Assembly: GCA_032718475.1 (NCBI GenBank)
Contig: JAUCBJ010007014.1
Coordinates: 62,001 to 126,000, forward strand
Reading direction: 5' to 3'
Source: Nemertoderma westbladi
Lineage: Eukaryota; Xenacoelomorpha; Nemertodermatida; Nemertodermatidae
Length of the DNA: 64,000 nucleotides
Both the position numbers and the translations under genes were made by a program. A model generated the notes under the pieces. The model searched no databases, was not told the origin of the DNA, and saw only the letters and a program-made list of their open reading frames with translations. The first letter of the stretch is position 1; every line of letters starts with the position of its first letter. Positions 10,781 through 20,949 of the stretch are shown in pieces.

Positions 10781-12511
10781 AAAATAATTTATATCCTATA
10801 AAAAGGTAAACTGACAGACTGATAAGTTATTGGTGTTCCCATGCGTTTCAGTCATCAGTACCGGTATCGGTCAGTCGGTAGTGTGATTTCGTATTTTGGT
10901 TAGGTAAGATATTGTGTATTGCAGTATTGAATACAGGAATAGGCCATACATAGATAGCAATAGGGTGCAATACGATGTCCGACTCTGACAGTCTGAATCA
11001 GCCAAGTCAGTAAGTAGCGGTAACGTACCGTAGGTTAGTAGGCCTACAGCATTAGCTGATTAGGTAGGCCAAACTGTTGGTGTTTAGTTTAGTATACTGG
11101 TATAGTTTAGTTTAATAAGCCAAATGCAAATAAAAATTAATACATACAGCACATAAATTCTTATAAAACACAATGAACTGGCAAATCTATAAGGATTCTA
11201 CGCATTTCTTTTATGAAGTACTGCAGCACTGCAGGTAAGTTACATACATTATAGGTACAAACATAACATATTAGGCATATTACAAACATAAATAAACAAT
11301 AATCAGATAGTGGGGTTCAAAATTACACGACATAGATTGTAAGTAAAAACCACAATGTTGATAATTTTACATAATGCAAATCAATTTGCAAAATCAATTT
11401 CAATATTTTCTCACTTGGTACTTGATTTCGATTTTCTGCCTTTCTGTAATTTTGATATCTGATATTACAACTTTATCTGATATAATTTCATTATTGTTCA
11501 TATCATCCATGGTCCAAATTGTAATTTTACTTATACCCAATTTCTTACCGTCCGTGAGAGTAGCTGAAATAATTTTATTTCTGAAAATTTTTATAAATCC
11601 GTTTTACTTCATAATTGTTATTGCTGTTTTTACATGTGTTTTCATTGTATCGTCCGAAATTCTACATCCTACTATATGTATATACTCATAAATCTACTGT
11701 ATGCATAGTGAACTTTAAACCTACACTGTAAGTGCCTGGTGCCTAGTGGTGGTCTCCCTCTAACGTGTTTTGTTTGTTTGTATAAATTGTTGTATTTTTT
11801 ACCATTAAAGAGCGCTAATAATAATAATAACCATCAGCCGGTTGCAAAAATAAGACTGTAACCTGTGTTCTTTGGCTATATCGTGTATTGTTTTGGTTAG
11901 AAAAGCCTGCTACTGTAACCTGCTCCTTTCCATTAATTAAGAAATCTGGTTTTGTATGCTGTCTGGCAGTCTGGGTAGGCCTACCGGTGGCAGTATGTCA
12001 AAGAGGCTTGTCATTCTCATTCTGTCATTCACGCGAAATTGCTTCATTTTAATAAAACCCGGTACCCGGCGTCTTTTTTGCCGGGTCCGGGTCCGGGTCA
12101 CCCCAACCCGGCCCTGGTTTGAACCCGACCCGGTTAACCAGTCGTTTACTAATTGTACATGTACGTAAATAGTTTGCAATGAAATGTTTTATTCCAAATT
12201 TGAACTAGTGAAATATACTGTAGGCATACATTACAATTTTATATATAAATTTTTTTGATGAAACTTTTCATGACGTCACACTTGTTTTAAACAACTGATC
12301 AACATTTTTGACAAACATACGATTAAGGTTATTTTACTATAATCTAATACGTTAGGCCTACTCAAATACTCTTACTGTATGTATAATAATGCAGTAATTA
12401 TAATAGAACGCAACAAACCTTACCGTTTTATTTTATTTCTTCTTGTAATAATGTACAATGCTTAGTAGGCTTCCCTGTAAATATAGAAATAAATGATTGC
12501 CCTATTGACTT
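10781..12511. other. AT-rich intergenic DNA with TAGGCCTA and ACCGGT palindromes
   Basis: No coding region is supported. Items seen: many TAGGCCTA and ACCGGTA palindromes; a CCGGGTC-rich patch at 12059-12135; and the word CTGGGTAGGCCTACC with a related downstream string near 11969 that recurs near 12649. Confidence 0.45.
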
Positions 12512-12640
12512 GCGGCGAGGTGTCCGATAATTTGCGGCGAAATGGCATTTGCAGAGAGACACCTCGCCGCAAGACACCTCGCCGCACATTATCTGTGGCG
12601 AGGTGACCTGCGGCAAAGTGGCAGTGCGGCGAGGTGACCA
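12512..12640. repeat. Cluster of GCGGCGAGGTG words in both orientations
   Basis: The word TTGCGGCGAGGTG and its reverse complement CACCTCGCCGC appear about seven times within 130 bp in alternating orientation, able to form several hairpins. It is similar in design to the GTCGATTCGCCCCA cluster at 2513-2632. Confidence 0.6.
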
Positions 12641-12795
12641 GTACCCGTCTGGGTAGGCCTACCACTGACAGTAGGTCATTAAATGAATCTAATCTGCCTC
12701 TGAACAAAATGTATAATATTTTGAAAAAAAGTGAAAAAAAAAAACTGAAAAGTGAAACACTTCTTACAGTTAACCTAAATCTTATAGACCTAGTA

Positions 12796-13114
12796 CAGTC
12801 GGGGAGAAGTTTTTAAGACTTTTTAAGTCATTTTAAGTGATTACATTTGCTAATTAGCTGAAATACTATGGGAATTTATAAGATGTATTTAATTACCGCT
12901 GAATGTCATAATTATTATACATTGGAATACCATAGTAGGCCTAATGGATTCCAATTCCATATTTAGTATTTCAAAAGCTACTCCAAAAGTTGAATTTTAA
13001 AAAAAGTTGAATTTTAAACTCTGCTCGAAAAGTTGAATTTTAATAAAAAGTTGAATTTAAAAAAAATAAAGTTGAAATTTCAACTCAGTTGAAAATATAA
13101 CTTCTCCCCGACTG
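12796..13114. mobile_element. Pogo/mariner-like MITE
   Basis: A 319-bp element with perfect 16-bp terminal inverted repeats, CAGTCGGGGAGAAGTT at 12796-12811 and its reverse complement at 13099-13114, flanked on both sides by TA (12794-12795 and 13115-13116). A TA duplication and ends beginning CAG are typical of the pogo branch of Tc1/mariner. The interior is AT-rich with four to five copies of AAGTTGAATTTTAA and has no coding capacity. Confidence 0.8.
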
Positions 13115-13279
13115 TAGTAGATACATTGTTTACGGCATGGAAAATTTTTTTTTGTCTTTTTGTGTACCAGTAGTTTTTTTGGGTAATTTTGTGTTTTTTT
13201 TATGTAATTTTTGTGTTTTTTTGAGTCGTAAATTGCGGTTTTTAGCAGTTTAGTAGGAAGTATTTTTTTTTTCAGTAAG

Positions 13280-13880
13280 TATTACAACACGATTTTCAAT
13301 TAATGGTGCAGATTCAATACTTAATTTATTTTTTACTAAATTATATGATGCAATTTCTGATGTGCATGTTGTAAGCAGAGTTGGTAAATCTGATCATGGT
13401 GTAGTTTTTTGTAAATTTAATTTACTCTCTGTTCCACCTGAACCTCACTCTACCCACTTCCGGTATGATAGTGCAGACTTTGAGAGCTGGCGTGAGTCAT
13501 TAAGGGATCCTCATTAGGGAGAGCGGTTTGCTGATAAGACTGTGAATGAGGCTTGGTGCGATTTGAAGACTTGAGACTCACTTGCTGATTGGGCAAATCG
13601 TTGGCATCTTCAGTTCGTTGTGGCGGTGCAATTTTGTTGACAAGCCGGCACAGCATTCTTAAAAATGCAGCTGCAATGCAGCATGCCGATCCTAGTAGTA
13701 GTAGTAGTTCTATCATATCAGCCAGAGCAATGCGTGTTCTAAATCTTGTGAAACAGACATTTACCTTTATGGAGCCTCGTATGTTCCTCAACCTGTATCG
13801 AACTATTATAAGACCACTTCTCGAGTATGCTACATTAGTTTGGTGCCCTTACCAGCAGAAAGACATCGACCTGTTACAGT
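13280..13880 (+). pseudogene. CR1/Jockey-type LINE relic, internally deleted
   Basis: Three collapsed pieces of a LINE protein lie in order on the plus strand. The first is the endonuclease C-terminus with the SDH motif (VGKSDHGVVFCKF, about 13375-13420). The second is a late RT segment ending DSLADWANRWHLQF (about 13575-13615). After an inserted RTE tail comes the RT C-terminus (RAMRVLNLVKQTFTF to RPLLEYATLVWCPY, 13723-13880). In-frame stops occur near 13515 and 13573, and most of RT is missing. Confidence 0.7.
13617..13708 (+). mobile_element. RTE 3' end fragment nested in the LINE relic
   Basis: About 92 bp nearly identical to the last part of the RTE copy at 3168-5216 (from TTGTGGCGGTGCAATTTTG through the stop codon to the (TAG)n tail). 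It is an extreme 5'-truncated insertion and interrupts the CR1/Jockey-type coding relic. Confidence 0.85.
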
Positions 13881-13896
13881 AGAACGTGTGCAGCAT

Positions 13897-13984
13897 TGTA
13901 AAAGCTTTTGCGGACATAACAAGTAATTTTTCCGCAATGCGCAGAATACTCTAAAATAGCCCTAAATTTATCCAACTACGCGAC
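13897..13984. repeat. 88-bp dispersed repeat, copy 1
   Basis: Begins TGTAAAAGCTTTTGCGGACA and runs through GCAATGCGCAGAATACTCT to CCAACTACGC. A second copy with only a few differences lies at 46108-46195, directly behind the last frame of BEL-A. Type unknown. Confidence 0.75.
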
Positions 13985-15613
13985 GGGAAGGGATTGGAGC
14001 TGGTGTGACAAAATCTATCAGCTGATTCTTTGTGGACGTGGAATTTTTCTTTGTTCTGCCTCATTCAGCCAATCAGAGTAATTTTCCCTTTATGTCTGAC
14101 AGAGGCCTATGGAAACTCGCACAATGCATTACGGTCTTTGTTTACCTTTTTCTGAGCCTCAGAACCAGCTCGGAATTCTCTGTGCTTCTGTGTGGAAGTT
14201 TCAGACTTTAGCATAGGGACATCAGATATGGCTTTAATTATAAGAACATAAATCTATTACCCCACTTACTTACATACCATACCACCCAATGCATTATGTA
14301 ACACATACTGACTGTTCACCACATTATTTTACTTCTGTTTACTTCTGTTATTAATTGTTGTTATATTAATGGATATTGCTGTACTGATAAATAATCATAA
14401 AACCCCCAATCTTCTTGATTACTGAAGGTGAGAGGAACATGATTACTGCGGTAGCAACTGCGACTTACATTATATTGGTTTTGAGTGAATTAAATGCTAT
14501 ATCATAATCCCTACGTGTGTCAGTTGCGATCCTCCTTATATATGATCAAATTCAGTGAAGGGCGGCAGATTAGTGTGAAGTAGTGTGAAGGTAATAAAGC
14601 ATCTCCTAAAGAATGCGCTATTTATGAAACTCTGTGGCCATCTAGTTGTGATTAGTATAAGTCATAACTCTTTTTTTATACTTAAAGCACCACGTCCTAA
14701 AGGAACTGTTAATATTTCCCCGAAAGTAAATATATTTGTCAGAGATTATATAGTAACGATCAATTGAATAATACAGTAGGTCTACACCGCAATCACTCTC
14801 AAGGAATTCGAATCCAGTCTCCCAAAACCGTGGGTGATAGGTCGCGCATGGACTGGCTTCGGCTGATGTAACTTCAGTACACTAGGTAATTGATATAGGC
14901 TAAAGTCGATTTATAAACAAGAGGACAAGTAAAATTGGCAGGTTAAACTGCTAAAGGTCTAAAAGCGCGAACATTAATAGTTTTAAACTCTTGATTGCAC
15001 AGTAGGCAATAAATATATTTTGTCTAATGTTCTGGTAAGAACAATAATAGATTTGATTCTTTATTGCACCGTAGGCAATAAAGTTGAATGTACTGGTCAG
15101 ACGGTAAACTGTAGGCCTAACTGCCCAACCACCCGAACCGGTACTTACAGGTACAGCAGTATTATTTCGATTGTGATAACTATATACCGGTAGGTCTTGA
15201 TATTTAATCGGGGACTGCAGCCCTGGTTTTTATTGGGATTTTACTTATTTCTGTCAGTTTTACTTATCTGTAAGTGTAATATTGAGCAGAAGGAGTGTAA
15301 GCCTGCTCAGATTGTATAAATAATTTGTAGGCCGGATTGTTGTCTAACTGTTATTAGGTCTGAGGCGATTGCAGTGTGTGTAGAGTGTCTGTCCGATAAA
15401 GTGCTAGTTAGGAAGGTGGGGGCATCCAGTGTTGTAAGGTAAATCCCCCCCGAAAGAATAAGTCGTACTACTCGGTTAGAACGCCTACTAACTAACCATT
15501 TCGGAGTCTACAGAGTAATGGTATCGGTAATTAATTACTAGGCTTACAATTGATTCTTCTAGACTTGCTTTAACTGTCATTATAGTAGTAGGCATTCAAC
15601 TGTAAAATCAATC
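13985..15613. other. Unassigned DNA, possibly including the 5' LTR/leader of BEL-A
   Basis: No coding region or recognised repeat. The 5' LTR of the plus-strand BEL-A element should lie in the right part, but I could not match it to any sequence downstream, so its ends are not defined. Confidence 0.4.
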
Positions 15614-17733
15614 ATGTCTGACACAAAACAAACACTGTCAGATAGTCTCTTAGAAAGTGTTAGAATGAGTGTTAGACAGTGTCTTAAAAAAAGATCTGTG
15701 TCCCAGATCAACCCTCCTACTGTAAGAAAAGCCATCCCTACAGTAGTAGTATCAGACCCTAGGCTAGTAAAGCACCATAGGTCTATTATAGGCACTAGGG
15801 CTCAAGTTAAGCGAGACCAAGAGGCGGCTGTTAAACAGCAGCAGCACCCAAGCCGAGAACTTTTTTTCTCAACGGCACGATAACTCTAGTAGTTCAGACA
15901 CTGAAGAGTTGACGCCTGAGATCGGAGCAAGGATGGCAGAAGCGGTTTATCCAGATCCACTTCTAATTCTTCCTGGGGCCGTACTCACTAGAGTATTGAT
16001 CGCTGTGGAGGAACATCAAGCCGATTGGACGAGAAATAAAAGATCAACCAGGGACAGTTATGCGGGATATACTACGGAGGTCTATTTTAGAGACGCAATG
16101 GAACTTCCCCGGACCCGGACTCCCGTTTAACTTATCGGAAGCTGCCTGGAAGTACTTATACAGAATGGGAATTGTAAGGGACACTCGAGATCCAGCTGTA
16201 TGGAAGAGGTCAGCAGCAGGATATGTCCAGGGATTATTCAGCTCTTTAGAGCGATTATAAGAACACTTATTTCAACAACGTCAAGGACCTCAAGAGCAGG
16301 GAGAGCTGCTTTATCAAGTGCGAGAACGAATCTTACGAATCAGATTAATACTTTCAGCCTTTGAAGAAGCCTCGAAGAGAAGCCAAGACACATCGTTGCA
16401 AGTGGCCGTTAAGACTTGGTTCCAACAGGTGAGTCTTAAAGTCCAGGGAACGACACAATGGAAAGTTCAGCTAACTAAGCGCATGACCCAAAGAGAATCA
16501 ACAGACACTACCTTTTCTCAGGTGGAAGGTGAAGCTACATCCGAGAAACCTCAGAAGAAGGATGCTATTGACATCTATCTGTCGGACTATCAATGATTTA
16601 TAGGTGACAAAGAGCTAAGGAGATGGCTAGCTGGACTTCACCCTAATAGTGAGGGAGTCAAATTTGTGTTGGACTCGTTAGATGCGGAAATATTAGCCGT
16701 GGAGCAGGCTAAATTTGATGAAAGCATCCTCATAGCAATGGACCAAGAAGAACAATTAAAGAAATGGCAAATAGAAGACCTAAGGTCAGCGGCAGCAGCA
16801 GAATCTGAAAGGAAGGCTTCAGTGGCAGTGGCTGAAAGAAAAGCGGCAGCGGCAGAATCTGAAAGGAAGGCTTCAGTGGCGGAGTCTGAAAGAAAAGCGG
16901 CAGTGGCAGAAGCAGAACGGAAGGCATTTGAGGCGACAACCCAACTAGAGTTGGAGAATCTTCAGGTGAAACAAGATTACTTAAATAAACAAAGAGCAGC
17001 TACTCAGATGCAACTACTGAGTCGATCTACTCCCAGAAGACAGGGATTTACCTCCTCCGATGAGGATGATACAACAGATCCCGAAGGTAGAGGTAATAAA
17101 TCTCGTTCAAGCGGACGTAGAAGAAGGCCACACCGTCAGAAGTTACCTAATTTACCTCCTGCGGTGAGAAGGCAACTGGCTAATGTAGATATAAGTAATC
17201 AAGAGCCCACAGACCAAATTATTAGAGTAGAAAGACTCCCTACTATAGTAGATGAGCCTGAAATAATTAGGCCTGTCATTGAAGCCACTCCAGTGATAGA
17301 GACCCCTGTACTTCCAGAACCTAACTCTAAATTCCCTTTGCACAGTACTAAACTACCTGTGCCCAGTAGACAAGCCCCGGAACCACATCCAGTCCTGGAT
17401 GCCGAGCAAGACATAAATGACTTGTTTCCCGTTGTCCCTATGCGTCACCCCGCTACCATGTTGGCGGCTCCCGCTTCAGCGGTTGAGTGGGTAGACGAGG
17501 GACGGCGGGGGGTGAATCAGTTGCTCGGGCAGCTGGAGGACAATAAGAACAGGTCTTTCCAGCAGGTCCGAGAATTGGAAGGGACTGTTCAGCAGTTAAA
17601 GGGAACAGTAAGAGAAAGTAGGTTAGAGTTGCAAGAAGTACAACAGAGTATCGCTTTAGAGCGCGATAAATTATTAAATATACAAATGGGTATACCACCA
17701 TCCCCTGTAACAATGTGTCAACCAATGGTCTGA
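15614..17733 (+). pseudogene. BEL-A gag, N-terminal and coiled-coil part
   Basis: A series of open pieces in shifting frames (15614-15883, 15909-16130, 16060-16260, 16318-16596, 16666-17733) that together form the N-terminal gag region. The last piece (355 codons) starts with a helical segment containing a tandem Ala-Glu-Ser-Glu-Arg-Lys-type repeat at 16780-16925, typical of a coiled coil. It ends with a Pro-rich linker and a second coiled coil. At least three frameshifts make it non-functional. No homology beyond BEL gag-like organisation is claimed. Confidence 0.6.
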
Positions 17734-17752
17734 AGTTTTTCATGCGCAAGGT

Positions 17753-18559
17753 GTGGAGCCTACACGCATCTATACTGCTAGTGAAGTAGAAACTCCTATA
17801 GTAAACCCTATTAAGGGTAATTATAAACCTGTAGATAATGATATCCCATACAGATCTGATCATAATCCGAGAAATTTATATACCGATAACTCGATATTTA
17901 ATAACACAATGGCCCAAGAAAGTTTTACATGTCAAATGGATAGAACCGAAGCCCGTCAAGCGGTAAAGGTGGCAGAGGTCGTCAAGTTCAATGGAGATGA
18001 GATGAAATGGTTACCTTTTAATGAATATTATATAGATAACATACAGAACTCTGTACTATCTAACGGAGAGAAACTTAGATTCCTCATCGAGTGCTTGGAA
18101 GGACCTCCCAAGTTAATGGCATTAAAGTTTATTGGACATCCAGACGGATTAAGACAAGTTTGGGATACACTAAACATCAGGTATGGTAATAGGACTAACA
18201 TAGCTAGGTATTTGTATGCGAAATTAGTAGTGCCCAGAAAGTTTCTTAGCAGCGGGATTATAGAGTTTTTTGATGAGATTCAGGAGATCTGTAGACATCT
18301 AGATTGGTTAGGTAAGTCTCAAGAATACCAGAGTTTTATGGTTGTTGGAGCCGTAGCATCTACTTTGCCAAAGGGTGGAGTAGGTACTCGTTGGGACAAA
18401 AAGGTTCTCTATATGATGGACCAGCAACAAAGAGACCTTACCATGGCTGATCTCATGTCATTCTTAAATGGAGAGGTAAGATTACAACTCCTAAAGCAGT
18501 CCAGAGAGAAGACCCCGGAAAGTAAGGTGAGTGAAAACCCGTTTCTAGGAGAAAGGTAA
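17753..18559 (+). pseudogene. BEL-A gag, DUF1759-like domain
   Basis: The core of BEL/Pao gag. The pattern VKFNGDEMKWLPFNEYY, then LRFLIECLEGPPKLMAL and VWDTLNIRYGN is the usual DUF1759 layout (a few residues after a phi-x-G-D motif, then a conserved RYG block). The native start is uncertain, since gag enters from the preceding region in another frame; MAQESFTC at 17909 is one possible start. It is followed by about 200 bp in broken frame before the zinc-knuckle segment. Confidence 0.75.
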
Positions 18560-18768
18560 CACCAGTGTGTTATACGGACAATGGCGAAAGCCAAACCTCA
18601 TACGAGGAGAACAGCGGTAAGAACACCGAAAGATCTTATTATGTCAATAAAACGAGGAAAGACGTAAGTAAATCTAAGTCTCGAACCAGTGACAGGAGAG
18701 AATAGGTAACAACTCCTCCTACGTCTCCTAAGAGAATTCATGGTAGAAAGCCCGAGGAAAGAACAAGT

Positions 18769-19719
18769 GTGCATAACACAACACAGGTTAAAGTAAGTAA
18801 CATCAAGCCCAAATGTGTATTGTGCGACGGGCCCCATTGCTTGAGTGGGTGTGATGAATTCTTGAAGAAATCTCTGAAGGATAGACGTGATGTCATGTGG
18901 GATAAGCGGTTGTGTTATAATTGCCTCAGACGAGGACACCAACGACGGACCTGTTACTCAGATGCGAAGTGTGCTAAGTGCGGCGCGAAACATCATATCT
19001 TGCTGCACACAGAATTTGACAGAACCCGCATGAGTCAGGTAAGTGAGCCCAAACTACATGTTCAATTCAGTGATGTGAACGACACTGACCACAGTTCTGA
19101 GATGGAAGGATTCTACACGGACGAATTCTCCGACGAAAATGAATCCTGTTACATGATCAACAACGCTGTGTATCAAGCTCTTATGTACGAGACTGAATCG
19201 GAAGTGGAAAATCCTCGACTGACTATCCCGGACCGACAACCATCTTGGAAAGCGCCAACTTCCGCCGTCTGTATCCGAGAATTCCCTGTGGTGCAACTGA
19301 GAGTCCATGGGCTAGGGAAGAGCCTCATAGTAAACGCCCTCCTTGACTCCGGCAGCACAGGCACCTTCATTGACAAAGAACTAGCCGAAGACATCTTTGC
19401 TGGACAACCCAAGTTCCGAACTAAGTTGAACCTTTCCGGAATTATGCAGGTTTGGAAATCCACAGTAGCCACAGATTACTACATGGGTGCGTTGTCTACT
19501 CCCCAGGATGAACTAGGAGAACATAGTGTAAGGTCGGTCAAAATGGTGGCTATAAAGAACTTTGCTACTAGCCAAGTGGAGCCTTACAACTGGGATGAAG
19601 ACCATTTTACCCAGCAACATAATATACCTAGATTCAACACTGATTACCCAGGGGTGCAGATATTGATCGGCCAAAATGCGCACAAAGCGCTTGAGACATT
19701 AGAAAAACGGCCTGCTTGA
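18769..19719 (+). CDS. BEL-A zinc knuckle and aspartic protease segment
   Basis: This 316-codon frame carries the gag zinc-finger cluster (CVLCDGPHCLSGC; CYNCLRRGHQRRTC, a canonical CX2CX4HX4C knuckle; CAKCGAKHHILLH) within the first 90 residues. After an acidic linker comes a retropepsin-like protease with VNALLDSGSTGTFIDK (active-site D-S-G) and the C-terminal VQILIGQNAH block. It is the best-preserved stretch of BEL-A. The polyprotein should continue in frame on both sides but is broken at 18560-18768 and at the stop near 19717. Confidence 0.8.
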   Translation: MHNTTQVKVSNIKPKCVLCDGPHCLSGCDEFLKKSLKDRRDVMWDKRLCYNCLRRGHQRRTCYSDAKCAKCGAKHHILLHTEFDRTRMSQVSEPKLHVQFSDVNDTDHSSEMEGFYTDEFSDENESCYMINNAVYQALMYETESEVENPRLTIPDRQPSWKAPTSAVCIREFPVVQLRVHGLGKSLIVNALLDSGSTGTFIDKELAEDIFAGQPKFRTKLNLSGIMQVWKSTVATDYYMGALSTPQDELGEHSVRSVKMVAIKNFATSQVEPYNWDEDHFTQQHNIPRFNTDYPGVQILIGQNAHKALETLEKRPA

Positions 19720-19728
19720 CTGCAGCCA

Positions 19729-20646
19729 TTGCAAACGTATGCGGGAAGAATGAGAGTAGGTTGGTACTTCACTGGACCTTCCCGTAGAACCCTAATGGAA
19801 AGACTCCCTAATGAAAGAATACATCAGGTGAGTGAATGGGAAGAAGAAATCAGTGAGGGAGAAACCACAACTGAGGGAACCCCATACTCCTCAGACAACA
19901 ACGACATTAACCAATTGTACGATGAGGAAAATACAATCAATCTCCTCACCGAGAACCAAACTTGGTTAAACCAAGTCAACCTATGCTATCTCATCAATCA
20001 ACATGGCGGACAATTTACTTATAACAACGAATTAAACAAAGTGATAGATTGATACAATAACAAAATCCATGATGAACACGCCGTACGATTCTTTACTCAA
20101 GAAGCCGTAGAGCCTAATTCCTACGACAAAGCCTTGTCTGTCGAGGAAGAGAGAGCCAAGCAGATTCAGGAAACGACTACACGTTATCTGAAGGACGAAG
20201 GTCGCTATGAGATTGGTCTTCCGTTCCGACGGAGAGAACCCTGCTTTATAAATAACCGACCTTTAGCGGAAAAGAGAATCACGCAACTACATCGGCGTCT
20301 TACGGTCAACATCCAAGCCAGGGAAATGTATAAAACCCAGCTGAAGAAATGTATTGATAAAGGATACGCGGAGCGAGTTCCGGAAGAAACACCCATAACG
20401 GAGAGAACGTATTATCTAACACATCATTACATTCCCAAGCCCGGTAAACCCAATGAAGTCGGCGTAGTGTTTGACGGCTCTGCCCTTTACATGGGTCAAT
20501 CCCTGAACTCAGAACTGTTGCCGGGACCCAACTTACTCCAATCCTTGTTGGGAATATTATTAAGATTGCGGCAATATTCTATCGCATTCGCTTCGGACAT
20601 AGAAGGCATGTTCTTACAAGCCAAGGCCCAGCGCCTTGGCTTGTAA
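19729..20646 (+). pseudogene. BEL-A protease-RT linker and RT N-terminus
   Basis: Frames 19729-20052 and 20134-20646 continue the BEL polyprotein in sequence: the linker after the protease, then RT fingers with YYLTHHYIPKPGKP, GVVFDGSALYMGQSLNSELL and the first palm motif FASDIEGMFLQ. Coding ends where an inverted duplication and a minus-strand LINE cut it; RT resumes at 24023 on the far side of the LINE. Confidence 0.8.
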
Positions 20647-20664
20647 GAACATGCCTTCTATGTC
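20596..20664. repeat. Perfect 32-bp inverted repeat at the BEL-A/LINE junction
   Basis: Arms 20596-20627 and 20633-20664 are perfect reverse complements with the 5-nt spacer CCAGC. The left arm is BEL-A RT coding sequence (around SDIEGMFLQAK); the right arm is an inverted copy of it placed against the 3' end of the inserted LINE. It looks like a fold-back copy made during insertion. Confidence 0.9.
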
Positions 20665-20901
20665 AAGACTTCCTTTCCTTCAAGAATATAATATAATATA
20701 ATAATTCTTTTATTCATTCTCGATAGTTATAAGCACCAATCGAGGCAGTTTGTCTCAGGCGACAACTGATAATTGAATAAGCGTTAAAAGACCACATGCA
20801 TATAATGCATGAGCTGTACAGTAGAGGACATACAGTATTGTAACAACTTAATTTAAATTTAGATACACAATTTATTTAGATACCCACAATCCAATCATTT
20901 G

Positions 20902-20925
20902 CCCCCCCCCCCCCCCCCCCCCCCC
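20902..20925. repeat. Poly(C) tract, 24 bp
   Basis: Uninterrupted run of 24 C in the 3' UTR of the minus-strand LINE (G run on the LINE's sense strand). Confidence 0.9.
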
Positions 20926-20949
20926 ACAACAAAAACTTAAATAAATATT

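Noticed and set aside
10602-10787. Lys/Thr-rich 61-residue frame
   Set aside because: Translation of an A-rich low-complexity tract.
11374-11691. 105-residue frame with membrane-like hydrophobic stretches
   Set aside because: T-rich DNA gives Ile/Phe/Leu-rich peptides by chance; no family resemblance or supporting context.
14795-14835. GAATTCGAATCCAGTC as a tRNA B box
   Set aside because: No A box at the right distance and no foldable cloverleaf.
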